NCBI RefSeq assembly: GCF_900105515.1 | Contig: NZ_FNSY01000001.1 | Location: 1,054,001 to 1,118,000, forward strand | Direction: 5' to 3' | Length of the DNA stretch: 64,000 nucleotides | From: Streptomyces sp. 2131.1 | GTDB lineage: Bacteria; Actinomycetota; Actinomycetes; Streptomycetales; Streptomycetaceae | Part shown: in pieces, positions 20,001 through 27,400 of the stretch | Numbering within the stretch: position 1 is the first letter of the stretch | Layout of the letters: the number at the start of each line of letters is the position of its first letter | Position numbers and translations under genes: made by a program | The notes under the pieces: generated by a model | Databases searched by the model: none | Seen by the model: only the letters and a program-made list of their open reading frames with translations | Told to the model about the DNA's origin: nothing

Positions 20001-20727
20001 CGACCTCACCGCCACCACCTTCATCCCCAACCCCTACGGAACACCCGGCACACGCCTCTACCGCACCGGCGACCTCGCCCACTTCGACCAGCAGGGCCAC
20101 CTGCACTACAACGGCCGCGCCGACAGCCAGGTGAAGATCCGGGGCTTCCGCGTCGAACCCGGCGAGATCGAGGCCGCACTCCTCACCCACCCCGGCGTCA
20201 CCCAAGCCACCGTCACCACCCATCGCCGCCGGCTCTCCGCGTACGTGGTGACCGGCACGGCGACCGTGACGACGGAGGACATCCGCCGGCACCTCGTCGA
20301 ACGGCTGCCGGAGCACATGGTGCCGACCCACCTCACCGTCCTCGAACGGCTCCCGCTCACGCCCAACGGGAAGATCGACCGGCGCGCCCTGCCCGAACCG
20401 GCCGCCGTCGTGTCCCGGGGCCGCGCGCCGCGCAACCCGCTGGAAGAGACCCTGGTCGGCCTCTTCACGCGGACGCTGGGCGCCGAGAACGCGCTTACCA
20501 TCGACGACGACTTCTTCCACCACGGCGGCCACTCGCTGCTGGGCGCCCGCCTCACCAACCACATCGCCGTCTCCCTGGACGTCCGGCTCACCGTCCGCGA
20601 CGTCTTCGAGCACCCGACGCCGGCCCGGCTGGCCGAGCACATCACCGCGCTGAAAACCGCGCCGGCTGCCAAGAAGGCCCGGCCCGCCCTCCGCCGTCGT
20701 ACCGAGACAGAACGGATCAGCTCATGA
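8086..20727 (+). CDS. NRPS-A: four-module nonribosomal peptide synthetase (C-A-T)x4
   Basis: A 4213-residue assembly-line enzyme. Condensation His motifs are HHLLVDG (H148-H149), HHIATDG (1190-1191), HHIATDG (2236-2237) and HHIATDG (3286-3287), all intact. The carrier serines are S1004, S2050, S3100 and S4150. The first C domain reads like EntF's rather than the later three. A domains keep [10 protein letters not shown] and NGKID. Hand alignment to GrsA gives code DALLYVGIYK for A1 and A2 and DALQYGGGFK for A3 and A4; I do not recognise either substrate. A1/A2 and A3/A4 are near-identical over about 0.7 kb each. No epimerase or terminal thioesterase is present, so the tetrapeptide must pass on to NRPS-C. 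Starts at ATG 8086 behind AGGAG; the stop overlaps the thioesterase start (ATGA). Confidence 0.95.
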   Translation: MPSDATVAPAPAAFRLPLSEAQRDIWTAHTLDPTGLKYNVAECRDILGPVDPALMGTAWRRLVEEADVMRTRRFEDDGEQVWQVIDTEPGDRTLTYTDVSGEADPESAAWGVVDAAVGAPFDLTGESPVRCALIKLAEDRYFYFYGFHHLLVDGASVSMLLHRLVELYERAAAGEPWGDSPFGRLADLHAEDAAYRLSEQAAAERAVWREHLSGAPEAASSLVRGAGRATPSRGALPFARRTVLIPAEDADRLRTVARSERVSWPVLTVALFTVYLHRVTAQDELMVALPVAGRTTRTARSTPGMASNVVPLRLRVGADDTLRTLVRAVSAEVKHGLRHQLTRYEDLRRDAGTLTGGRRLTGPVLNIMGFNADLTVCGHPTVNHNVSNGPVDDLSVAVYDLGAADGLRIDFDTPVDGVDAEAVAAHQDRFAAFLTTSLDAEAPADRSVAELEVLSRGERELLLGSWAGAVAERDDVSLVARFEEQVERFPDAVALIDGEQTFTYAELNATANRWARVLRSRGLGRGRLAGILLERDATFAAALIAVLKTGAGHVLLDPDFPDERLRSAADEASISHLVTRVGSADRLAGAWTTCTEGPDDVSGQSSGNLDVPIGGDDLACVMFTSGSTGRPKGIVSSHRNLVSTLVGQTYLPTGPDEVFLQSSPVSWDAFSLEFWGPLLHGARVVLQPGQKPEPSLIAELAPRHRVTTLLLSASLFNYLTDEHPETFASVTTAYTVGEAASPVHVHKLQTAHPGIRVMNGYGPAEAMIYATTHTIEPSDQPHTVIPIGTPLVNKPLYVLDTALRLCPPGATGELYVSGDGLAHGYLNRADLTATHFVPNPYGPAGSRLYRTGDLAHFDRHGHLHYEGRADQQIKIRGFRIEPAEVETVLLTHPQVTQAVVTKHHDQLSAYIVTTTDIAGLRRHLVDRLPEHLVPAYLTPLDRFPLTANGKIDKRALPEPTAVSTGGRAPRTVLEETLTGLFTSTLGVPGTLTIDDDFFHHGGHSIRAARLTNRIAQALGVRLTIRDVFENPTVARLAEKVSTEKGLPALPPLSADESSGEGSAPMSFAQRRLWLLADLEGGSTAYNVPMAVRLTGPLDADALGAALNDVVERHAPLRTLYETVDGEPRQRVLPAAEARVVVDRREVNAEELDGALAEAGRHTFDLRSELPIAVTLFRLDEAVHHLVIVLHHIATDGRSSEVYVTDLARAYEARVAGAEGPVLEQLSVQYADYAVWQQRALGSPDDADSVLARELDYWRGALAGLPEEHSLNLDRPRPARASHRGGQVDVELGDDLFARIGELARAEGCTPFMVVHAALVAALTRLGAGTDLAIGTPVAGRTDEALRDLVGFFVNTLVLRTSADGDPTFRELLGRVRTADLDAFAHQDAPFDLVLDALNPTRTLSRHPLFQICLTLETGTPVLALAGVRPEAVRTFANGSAKFDLEFLLRCDDGEGLRGLVVFAEDVFDHATVQRMVNVLGEVLRQVLAAPETRIGEVEVLSEDERGLLLGSWAGAVAERDDVSLVARFEEQVGRFPDAVALIDGERSFTYAELNATANRWARELRSQGLGRGDLAGILLERDATFAAALIAVLKTGAGHVLLDPDFPDERLRSAADEASISHLVTRAGLAGRLPGAWTTCTEGPDEVARHDTGNLGVPIQGDDLACVMFTSGSTGRPKGIVSSHRNLVSTLVGQTYLPTSPDEVFLQSSPVSWDAFSLEFWGPLLHGARVVLQPGQKPEPSLIAELAPRHRVTTLLLSASLFNYLTDEHPETFASVTTAYTVGEAASPVHVHKLQTAHPGIRVMNGYGPAEAMIYATTHTIEPSDQPHTVIPIGTPLVNKPLYVLDTALRLCPPGATGELYVSGDGLAHGYLNRADLTATHFVPNPYGPAGSRLYRTGDLAHFDRHGHLHYEGRADQQIKIRGFRIEPAEVETALLAHTGVTQAVVTKHHDQLSAYVVTTADTAELRRHLVDRLPEHLVPAYLTPLDRLPLTANGKIDKRALPEPVAVVSSERAPQSQLEEVAVALFGRVLRTQGPVGVEDSFFAHGGHSLLAARLTNHVAEVLGVRLTIRDVFQHPTPARLAQHIASLKGRPALPSPVAGEAGDGSDSPVSFAQRRLWLLAELDGGSTAYNVPMAVGLDCPLDVDALEAALNDVVARHAPLRTVFASVGGEPRQLVRPAAQARVTVERRTSTPESLDGDLDAATRHRFDLRTENPLRATLFEGGDGHTVLFLLFHHIATDGRSAGVFFDDLSRAYAARSAGADASVLEPLPVRYADYAVWQQRVLGSPDDAESALAQELDFWQGVLADLPEEHGLSLDRPRPAVASHRGGQVEVALGEDLFERVGELARAVGCTPFMVVHAALVAALTRLGAGTDLAIGTPVAGRTDEALRDLVGFFVNTLVLRTSADGDPTFRELLERVRATDLDAFAHQDAPFDLVLDALNPTRSLSRHPLFQICLTLEAGEAPALDLGAGGTAEVRGLTNGSAKFDLEFLLRSDDSRRLHGAVVFAEDLFDHVTVERMVTVLDEVLRQAVADPEVRLGALEVVSEGERELLLGPWAGTTVAIDDTSLVARFEDQVTRAPDAVALIDGEQRITYAELNATANRWAHELRARGLGRGDLAGVLLERNATFAAAVIAVVKAGAGYTLLDPDFPDERLRAAAHDSGITLLLTDDALGPRVEGPWAVVSCSGGASADGVDGNPGVPVLGDDVACVMFTSGSTGRPKGILSSHRNLVSTVTAQTYGTFGPGEVFLQCSPVSWDAFSLEFWGALLHGGTTVLQPGQKPEPALIAELSRRHGVTMLQLSASLFNYLTDEHPEAFETVAVAYTGGEAASPTHVHRLQQLSPHTTVANGYGPAESMGFTTTHTITATPEPHPTIPIGTPLTNKGAYILDATLQPVPPGVTGHLYLTGHGLAHGYLNRPDLTATTFIPNPYGTPGTRLYRTGDLAHFDRDGQLHYEGRADQQIKIRGFRIEPAEIEAALLTHPHITQATVTTHHDQLSAYVVLDSDTVPLEDARRHLADRLPEHMVPAHLTVLDRLPLTPNGKIDRRALPEPAAVVSEGRAPQSQLEEVTVALFSKVLGTPGPVGVEDSFFAHGGHSLLAARLTNHLAEILGIRLTIRDVFQHPTPARLAQHISTLGGRPALPPLTPGAWAGEGDAPVSFAQRRLWLLAELDGGSAAYNVPMAVRLTGPLDTGLLEAALHDVVARHTPLRTVFTTIDGEPRQRVLPVAEAHVPVEHHEVTADELDGAMAHAARHVFDLRSELPVRASLFEVGDGSWVFFLLVHHIATDGRSTGVFFDDLSRAYAARSAGADANVLEPLPVRYADYAVWQQRVLGAPDDPDSVLAQELAFWHKTLEGLPEEHALNLDRPRPARASHRGGQVEVTLDEDLFDRVGELARAEGCTPFMVVHAALATALTRLGAGTDLAIGTPVAGRTDEALRDLVGFFVNTLVLRTHTDGDPTFRELLGRVRTADLDAFAHQDAPFDLVLDALNPTRTLSRHPLFQICLTLESGGVPELRLGGTRATAIPEVTSGAAKFDLEFLFRTADGQGMHGTVLFAEDLFDRPTVQRMVDVLATVLRQALADPDLRLGELEVLSEDERKLLLGPWAGTTAPIDDTSLVERFEDQVTRTPEAVALIDGEQRITYGELNATANRWARRLRERGLGRGDLAGILLERDATFAAALIAVLKTGAGHVLLDPDFPDDRLRSAAAEAGISHLVTRAELADRLPGAWTTCTEGPDDVADHDAGNLGTPIRTQDVACVMFTSGSTGRPKGILSSHRNLVSTVTAQTYGTFGPGEVFLQCSPVSWDAFSLEFWGALLHGGTTVLQPGQKPEPALIAELSRRHGVTMLQLSASLFNYLTDEHPEAFETVAVAYTGGEAASPTHIHRLQQLSPHTTVANGYGPAESMGFTTTHTITATPEPHPTIPIGTPLTNKGAYILDATLQPVPPGVTGHLYLTGHGLAHGYLNRPDLTATTFIPNPYGTPGTRLYRTGDLAHFDQQGHLHYNGRADSQVKIRGFRVEPGEIEAALLTHPGVTQATVTTHRRRLSAYVVTGTATVTTEDIRRHLVERLPEHMVPTHLTVLERLPLTPNGKIDRRALPEPAAVVSRGRAPRNPLEETLVGLFTRTLGAENALTIDDDFFHHGGHSLLGARLTNHIAVSLDVRLTVRDVFEHPTPARLAEHITALKTAPAAKKARPALRRRTETERISS
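10048..10732 (+). repeat. A1 core repeat, partner of 13186-13870
   Basis: About 685 nt of the A1 adenylation core are identical to the A2 core 3138 bp downstream except for one observed mismatch (10140 G versus A). Flanking A-domain sequence diverges clearly, for example the stretch around 9823-9928. The block covers the specificity pocket, so both modules should select the same residue. Recent gene conversion is the simplest explanation. Confidence 0.9.
13186..13870 (+). repeat. A2 core repeat, partner of 10048-10732
   Basis: Second copy of the A1/A2 near-identical block inside NRPS-A. Smaller identical patches also occur upstream, such as the segment around 12853-12960 versus 9715-9822. 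Confidence 0.9.
16213..16937 (+). repeat. A3 core repeat, partner of 19363-20087
   Basis: About 725 nt of the A3 core match the A4 core at an offset of 3150 bp with only three mismatches noticed by eye, near 16577-16610. The pocket residues are included, predicting the same substrate for both modules. Confidence 0.9.
19363..20087 (+). repeat. A4 core repeat, partner of 16213-16937
   Basis: Second copy of the A3/A4 block. After 20087 the two A domains diverge (A3 continues with DRDGQLHYEGRADQQIKIRG, A4 with DQQGHLHYNGRADSQVKIRG), which marks the conversion boundary. Confidence 0.9.
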
Positions 20728-21506
20728 CCTCCGCCTCCCTCACCCCCGAAGACGTCGTCTGGGACCTTCCCGGTGACGGCCCGCACCGCCTGTCGCTGCT
20801 GGTGCTGCCCCACGCCGGGGGCAACGCCCACGCGTACGGCGGCTGGCGCGAGCACCTGCCGGCCGATGTGCGGCTGCTGATCGGCCAGTACCCGGGCCGC
20901 GGCGCCCGCTACTGCGAGGAGCTGCCGCTCTCGGTCGACGACCTGGCGCAGCCCGTGGTGGACTCGCTGCCCGCGGACACCGGCGAGCTGGTGGTGCTCG
21001 GGCACAGCATGGGGTCGCTGGTGGCCTTCGAGGTGGTACGCGCCCTGCGGGCCGCCGGCCGCACCCCTCGTCTGCTGATCGCCTCCGCGTGCCGGGCGCC
21101 GGTGCTGCCGAACCAGTGCCCCGTGCACCCGGAGCTGCTGGACGACGACCAGCTGGTCGCGGCCATCAAGGAGCGCGGCGGCACCGACGACGGCATCCTC
21201 GACGACCCGGAGCTGCGCGAGATCGTCCTGCCGTCCATCCGCGCCGACTTCGCGATCGACGACGCCTACCGGTGCACCGCCCCGGACGCCCGGCTGGACT
21301 GCCCGGTCGCCGTGTTCGGCGGGGACGCCGACCCGATCGTCCCGGCGGAGATGCTCGCCGGCTGGTCGCTGGTGACCGGGCACGAGGTCGTGCCGCAGGT
21401 GCTGCCCGGTGACCACTTCTACTTCCAGCAGGACCTGGCGGGCTTCTTCGCCCGTTTGAACCCGGTCCTCGACGCCCTGCGCGACTCCGCCACCGCGTCC
21501 GCGTAG
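20724..21506 (+). CDS. type II thioesterase
   Basis: A 260-residue alpha/beta hydrolase. It has the oxyanion motif LPHAGG near residue 30, nucleophile S95 in GHSMGS and catalytic H231 in GDHFYF. Family members act in trans on assembly lines, removing stalled or mis-primed acyl groups from carrier domains. The start ATG overlaps the NRPS-A stop (ATGA), so it is translationally coupled to the synthetase it should proofread. It is distinct from the fused terminal TE on NRPS-D. Length and motifs are typical. Confidence 0.93.
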   Translation: MTSASLTPEDVVWDLPGDGPHRLSLLVLPHAGGNAHAYGGWREHLPADVRLLIGQYPGRGARYCEELPLSVDDLAQPVVDSLPADTGELVVLGHSMGSLVAFEVVRALRAAGRTPRLLIASACRAPVLPNQCPVHPELLDDDQLVAAIKERGGTDDGILDDPELREIVLPSIRADFAIDDAYRCTAPDARLDCPVAVFGGDADPIVPAEMLAGWSLVTGHEVVPQVLPGDHFYFQQDLAGFFARLNPVLDALRDSATASA

Positions 21507-21552
21507 CCACACCCGACTTCGTTCAAGCCAAGCCGAGGAAGAGGAACCCATC

Positions 21553-22587
21553 GTGACCGCTCTCGCCCAGCCGCCCGCCGCCACCGGTATCGCCCCCGTC
21601 CGCGAGCCCGGCAAGCCGGTGATCGTCCACACGCCGGAGTTCGGCTCCATGGCGGAGGCCACCGCGTGGCTGACCGCCCAGCGGCCCGCGATCCAGGCGG
21701 AGTTGCACCGATCCGGCGCGGTCATGCTGCGCGGCCTGCCGGTACGGGACGCGGCGACGTTCGCCGAGGCACGTGACGCGCTGATCGCGGAGCGGGCCGG
21801 CTACAAGGAGAAGGCCACCCCGCGCACCGACTTCGGGGAGGGCGTGTTCTCCTCCACCGACCTGCCGGCCGTCCAGCCGATCCGGCTGCACAACGAGAAC
21901 AGCTACACGCTGGACTTCCCCGGTGTGCTGCTCTTCGGGTGCGTCACCGCAGCCGAGACGGGTGGGGCCACCACGGTCGGTGACATGCGTGCCGCGCTGG
22001 CCATGCTGCCGCCGGAGCTGGCCGCGCGGTTCGCGAAGGCCGGCTGGCTGCTCGTACGCAACTACTCGGACCTGGCCGGCATGCCGTGGCGCAAGGCGTT
22101 CTCCTCGGAGAGCCCGGCCGGCGCCGAGGAGTACTGCGACGCTCACGCCATCGGCTACGAGTGGCTGGACGAGGACACCCTGCGTACGCGGCAGCGGCGA
22201 TCGGCGATCATCACGCACCCGGTGACCGGCGAAAAGGTCTGGTTCAACCACTTCGCGTTCTGGAACGCCCGCAGCCTCGACGAGGACGTCCGCGACGTGC
22301 TGGTGGAGACCTTCGGTGAGGACGGGCTGCCGTTCAACACCTACCTCGGGGACGGCACCGCCCTCACCGACGCGGAGGTGGACGCGATCAACGAGGCGTA
22401 CCAGGCGGTCACCGTACGGGAGAGCTGGCAGGCGGGCGACGTGATGCTCGTCGACAACATCCTGTGCGCGCACGGCCGCGAGGCGTTCACCGGGGAGCGG
22501 AAGATCCTCGTCGCCATGGGCGAGCCCGTGCCGCTGTCCGACTGCTCGCCCGCCTCCGCCCCCTCCACCACCCTGTACGGAAAGTGA
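21553..22587 (+). CDS. TauD/SyrP-like Fe(II)/2-oxoglutarate oxygenase
   Basis: A 344-residue protein from GTG 21553 behind GAGGAAGAGG. The iron site is visible: H113-x-E115 in LHNENSY and distal H307 in CAHGREAF, with R309 or a nearby Arg for 2-oxoglutarate. The family includes SyrP, which beta-hydroxylates a carrier-bound aspartyl residue in syringomycin synthesis. This protein looks closer to that group than to the free-arginine hydroxylase VioC. The gene lies between the thioesterase and the free A-T protein and overlaps the latter's possible GTG start, so hydroxylation of an amino acid held on the A-T carrier, or of a methyl-Asp/Asn unit in the chain, is the natural guess. The actual substrate is unproven. 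Confidence 0.88.
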   Translation: MTALAQPPAATGIAPVREPGKPVIVHTPEFGSMAEATAWLTAQRPAIQAELHRSGAVMLRGLPVRDAATFAEARDALIAERAGYKEKATPRTDFGEGVFSSTDLPAVQPIRLHNENSYTLDFPGVLLFGCVTAAETGGATTVGDMRAALAMLPPELAARFAKAGWLLVRNYSDLAGMPWRKAFSSESPAGAEEYCDAHAIGYEWLDEDTLRTRQRRSAIITHPVTGEKVWFNHFAFWNARSLDEDVRDVLVETFGEDGLPFNTYLGDGTALTDAEVDAINEAYQAVTVRESWQAGDVMLVDNILCAHGREAFTGERKILVAMGEPVPLSDCSPASAPSTTLYGK

Positions 22588-22595
22588 GCCCCGCG

Positions 22596-24431
22596 ATGAC
22601 CGCCGTACTCCCCGAGCGCACGACCGCCGCCGCCCTTGCCCCCTCCCACCCGGCCGGCTGCCCGTGCGAGACGTGCACCACCGCCGGGACCGGCGCGGCC
22701 GACCTGATGGCCCGGCTCGCGGCCGTGCCCGGTGACCGCACTGCCGTGGTCGCCGGTGACCGGAAGCTCACCTTCGACCAACTGCGGGAGCGAGCTGCCG
22801 CGTTCGCCGCCGGACTCGCCGCGCGAGGCGCCGGTCCGGAGAGCGTCGTGGCGCTATGCCTGCCGCGCGGTGCCGCTCTGGTCACCGCGATCATCGGCAC
22901 CCTCACGGCGGGCGCCGCCTACCTCCCGGTGGACCCGGCGCTGCCCGAGGAGCGGCGGCGGCTGCTCGTCGAGGACTCCGGGGCCGACCTGGTGGTCACC
23001 GACGGCACCGGTCCGGCGCCCGCCGGGCCCCGTGCGGTCACGGCCGACGAGCTGACCGCCTTCCCGGGCGGGGACTTCGCGCCGGTCCGGGTCGGGCCGG
23101 GCGCGCTCGCGTACGTCATCTACACCTCCGGCTCCACGGGCCGGCCCAAGGGCGTGGAGATCGCGCGCGGTTCGGCCTCGCTGCTGCTGCGGGAGCTGGA
23201 GGACGAGGGTGCGGCGCGCGGCGAGGGCGCGCGCGTCGGGTGGAACGCGTCGCCGTCGTTCGACGCGTCGGTCCAGCAGTGGGTACGGCTGTCGCGCGGC
23301 GACACGCTGGTGATGATCGACGAGGAGACGCGCCGCGACCCGGCCCTGCTGGCGGCCTACGTCGACAAGCAGGGGCTCACGGATCTCGACATCACGCCGT
23401 CGCACGCCGAACCGCTGCTCGACCTGCTCACCCAGGACGGCGGCCCGCGCCCGCTGACCCTGCTGGTCGGCGGCGAGGCCATCGGCCCGGCGCTCTGGGA
23501 CCGGCTGGCCGCCGCGCACCGCTCCGGTCTGCTGCGCGCGGTCAACGTGTACGGGCCCACCGAGTGCACGGTCGACGCGACGGCCGGCTGGATCGAGGAG
23601 CCGGGCGAGCCGCACATGGGCGCCGTGCTCCCCGGGCTGCGGATGCGGCTGCTGGACGAGCGCCTGGCGCCGGTCGGGCCGGGTGAGGCCGGGGAGCTGT
23701 ATCTCGCCGGGCCCCGGATCGCCCGTGGCTACCGCCGCAGCCCGCACCTGACCGCCCAGCGTTTCGTTGCCGACCCGTTCGGCGCGCCGGGCAGCCGCAT
23801 GTACCGCACCGGGGACCGCTGCCGCCTGCTGCCGGACGGGCGGCTGGTGCACCTGGGGCGGCTCGACGGCCAGGTGAAGCTGCGCGGCCACCGCATCGAG
23901 GTGCAGGAGATCGAGGCCGCCCTGACCCGGGGGGGCTCCGCCGAGGCGGCCGTGGTCCTGGGCGAGGACGCCGGGGGCAGTCCGTGCCTTATCGCCTACC
24001 ACCGGGGCGGGGACACCGCCGCGCTGCGTACCGCCGTGGCGGCCGCGCTGCCCTCGTACATGACGCCGTCCGCGTTCGTCGCGGTCGACCGGTTCGCGAC
24101 GACGCCGAACGGCAAGCTGGACCGCGCCGCGCTGCCGGCCCGGATCGAGGCGGCCTCGCAGGCCGAGGCGCCGGAGCAGGGTGCCGGGCTCGACGGGCGG
24201 GCGGAGGAGCTGATCGCCCGGGTGTGGGCGCAGGTCCTGGGCGCGGCCTCGATCGGCCCGGACGACAACTTCTTCAAGCTGGGCGGCCACTCGCTGCTCG
24301 CGATCAAGCTGGTCTCGCGCGTACGGGCCGAGCTCGCCGTCGCACTGCCGGTGAAGGCGGTCTACGCCCACCCGAGACTGCGTGATCTGGCCGCCCACAT
24401 CGAGGAGTTGCTGGCCGCCAAGGATGGCTGA
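22596..24431 (+). CDS. NRPS-B: free-standing A-T (adenylation-carrier) protein, Gln/Glu-like code
   Basis: A 611-residue protein with one adenylation domain (A3 motif [11 protein letters not shown]10 PNGKLD) and one carrier (S566 in LGGHSLL), and no condensation domain. Hand alignment to GrsA gives DAQDLGVVDK, which I recall as the glutamine code of lichenysin-type synthetases and one step from glutamate's DAKDLGVVDK. As the only module without a C domain it can serve as the initiating module. Alternatively it could present a residue for the oxygenase encoded just upstream. An N-terminal extension carries C22-x-C24-x2-C27, unusual for this family. ATG 22596 is used; GTG 22584, which overlaps the previous stop, is equally possible. 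Confidence 0.92.
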   Translation: MTAVLPERTTAAALAPSHPAGCPCETCTTAGTGAADLMARLAAVPGDRTAVVAGDRKLTFDQLRERAAAFAAGLAARGAGPESVVALCLPRGAALVTAIIGTLTAGAAYLPVDPALPEERRRLLVEDSGADLVVTDGTGPAPAGPRAVTADELTAFPGGDFAPVRVGPGALAYVIYTSGSTGRPKGVEIARGSASLLLRELEDEGAARGEGARVGWNASPSFDASVQQWVRLSRGDTLVMIDEETRRDPALLAAYVDKQGLTDLDITPSHAEPLLDLLTQDGGPRPLTLLVGGEAIGPALWDRLAAAHRSGLLRAVNVYGPTECTVDATAGWIEEPGEPHMGAVLPGLRMRLLDERLAPVGPGEAGELYLAGPRIARGYRRSPHLTAQRFVADPFGAPGSRMYRTGDRCRLLPDGRLVHLGRLDGQVKLRGHRIEVQEIEAALTRGGSAEAAVVLGEDAGGSPCLIAYHRGGDTAALRTAVAAALPSYMTPSAFVAVDRFATTPNGKLDRAALPARIEAASQAEAPEQGAGLDGRAEELIARVWAQVLGAASIGPDDNFFKLGGHSLLAIKLVSRVRAELAVALPVKAVYAHPRLRDLAAHIEELLAAKDG

Positions 24432-24490
24432 CCGCTTCCCGCCCGTCCTCTACTCCCGCCCGCCCCCGCCATCCCCGAGGAGCAGCAACC

Positions 24491-27400
24491 GTGATCCCCC
24501 TCTCGTACGCCCAGCACCGGCTGTGGTTCCTGAACCGTCTCGAAGGCCCGTCGGCCGCGTACAACGCACCCGTCGTGCTGCGCCTGGACGGAGCGCCCGA
24601 CCGGGAGGCCCTGGAGGCGGCGGTGCGTGACGTGGTGGACCGCCACGAAGTGCTCCGTACGGTCTACCGGGCCGTGGACGGGGAGCCGTACCAGGACGTC
24701 GTCGGCGATCCCGACGTGCGCCTGGAGGTACGGGAGTGCGGGCCCGGCGACGACGTGGACGCACTGGTCACCGCCTTCGTGCGCCTGCCGTTCGACGTCA
24801 CCCGTGATCTGCCCCTACGGGCCCGGCTGTTCACGGTCCACGGCACAAGCGCCGTACTGGTACTGCTCGTTCACCACATCGCGACCGACGGCTGGTCCGT
24901 CGGCTGCCTGCTCAACGACCTCGACCGCGCCTACACGGCCCGGTTCGGGGGCCGCGCACCCGGGTGGGAACCCCTGCCCGTGCAGTACGCGGACTACGCG
25001 CTGTGGCAGCGGGACATGCTCGGCGACCCCGCCGATCCCGAGAGCCTGGCGTACGAACAACTCGCCCACTGGCGTGAGGCGCTGGACGGCGCACCGGCCG
25101 CGACCCGGCTGCCGGCCGACCGTCCCCGCCCCGCCGAACCGAGCCACCGGGGAGCGCTGGTCACCGCCCGCCTCTCCGCCGCCGCCCACAAGGCGCTCGC
25201 CCACACCGCCCGCGCCCACCGCGCGACGTTCTTCATGACCGCACGGGCCGCCCTCTGCGCCGCTTTGCAGGCGGCGGGGGCGGGGCCCGACGTGGTGGTG
25301 GGGACACCGGTGGCGGGCCGGCCCGAGGAGGATCTGCACGACCTCGTCGGCTTCTTCGTCAACTCGCTCGCCCTGCGCGCCGACCTGTCCGACGACCCGG
25401 ACCTCGGCACACTGCTCGACCGGGTCCGCGAACGGGACCTGGCCGCCATGGCCCACGAGGACCTGCCGTTCGACCTGCTCGTCGAGGACCTCAACCCCGA
25501 ACGGTCCCTCGGCCTGCACCCCTTCTTCCAGGTCATGCTGACCACGCAGACCGCGCAGGACACCACCTGCACCCTGGGCGCCGTATCCGGCACCCTCGAC
25601 GCCGCGGACCTGGCAACCGCCAAGTTCGACCTGAGCTTCAACTGTGCCGAGACCTACGGCCCGGACGGCGATCCCGCCGGGGTACTGCTCGGCCTTCAGT
25701 ACGCGACCGACCTGTACGACGAGGAGACGGCGCAGCTGCTCCTCACCCTGTTCCACCGCGCGCTGACCGCGTACGCCGAACAGCCGGCCGGCACACCCCT
25801 CAGCCGGACCGGTCTGCTCACCGCCTCGGACCGCGAGGCCATCGACCGCCGTCACGAGGCCCTGACCCGGGCCGCGGAGCGGACCGCCGCCACCCAAGGC
25901 GAACCGCACGACGGCGGAGGCCGGCGCACCCCCGACGCCGACCCCCGCGAGGAGATCCTTCGCGGCCTGTTCGCGGAGGTGCTGGGCCGGGACGAGGTCG
26001 GCCCGGACGACAGCTTCTTCAAACTGGGCGGGCACTCGCTGCTCGCCGGCAAGCTCACCAACCGCGTCCGCAAGGCGCTCGGCGTCCAGGCCGCCATCCG
26101 CGACGTGTTCCTGGCGCCCACCCCCGCCCGGCTGCTGCGCCGCCTCACGGAACAGGGCGACGGACCGGTCAGGCCACCGCTGCGCCCAGTGCCCGCCGCC
26201 CTGCGACCGGCCCGGCTGCCACTGTCCGCCGCGCAGCAACGCCTCTGGTTCGTCGGCCAGTTGGAGGGGCCGAGCGCCACGTACAACATCCCTGTGGTGA
26301 CCCGGCTGCGCCGCCCGGTCGAACCGGCCGCGTTCCGCGCCGCGCTCGCCGATGTCGTACGACGGCACGAGGTGCTGCGCACGGTGCACAGGTCGGCGGA
26401 CGGCGAGCCGTACCAGGAAGTGCTGGCCCACGCCGAACCCGTGCTCGACATGGTGCGGACGGGCGGCGCGGAGGAGCTGCGGGCGGCCGTCGACGCCGCC
26501 GCCGGGTATGTCTTCGACCTCGCCGCCGAGATCCCCTTCCGGGCCTGGCTCCTGGAGGAGGGCGGCGGGGGCCAGGTGCTGGTGCTCCTGGTTCACCACA
26601 TCGCGGGCGACGGCTGGTCCACCGGCTGCCTCCTCGCCGACCTGGACCACGCCTACCGGGCCAGGTCGGAGGGCCGGGCGCCCGGGTGGCGGCCGCTTCC
26701 CGTCCAGTACGCGGACTACACGCTGTGGCAGCACGAGTTGCTGGACGGTGAGCACGGGGTGGCCGGCGAGCAGCTCGCGTACTGGCGCACCGCGCTCGAC
26801 GGGATGCCGCCACTGCTCGCGCTGCCCACGGACCGGCCCCGCGGGCACGAGCCGGACGGTCGGGGTGCCCTCGCCCCGTTCGAGGTGGGCGCCGGGACGC
26901 ACGGGACGCTGCTGCGTTTCGCCCGGCAGAACGGCGTCACGCTGTTCATGGTGGTGCAGGCCGCGCTCGCCGCCCTGCTCACGCGGCACGGGGCCGGCGA
27001 GGACCTGGCGATCGGCACCACCGTCGCCGGCCGGGGCGACGAGGCGCTGCACCCGCTCGTCGGGTTCTTCGTGAACACGCTGGTGCTGCGCACGGACACC
27101 TCGGGCGACCCGGCCTTCACCGAGCTGGTGCGCCGGGTCCGCGACACGGGCCTGGGCGCGTACAGCAACCAGGATCTGCCGTTCGACCGGCTGGTCGAGC
27201 ACCTGAGCCCGCACCGATCGTCCGCGCACGCCCCGCTCGTGCAGGTGATGCTCCAGGTGCACGCGGGGGTGGCCGACGCCTCCGCGGCCCCGTCCGCGCT
27301 GGACGGCGAACCGATGGCGTTCCAGGGCACGGGCGCCAAGTCCGATCTGACCTTCGCGCTCACCGAGACCACCGGCCCGGACGGGGCGCCGGCCGGGCTG

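Noticed and set aside
8086..20727. Naming substrates for A1-A4 from their codes
   Set aside because: Hand-aligned codes DALLYVGIYK and DALQYGGGFK match no code I can recall with confidence.
21553..22587. VioC-type arginine hydroxylase and hence a tuberactinomycin-like pathway
   Set aside because: The sequence looks SyrP-like, and no capreomycidine synthase, carbamoyltransferase or resistance phosphotransferase is present.
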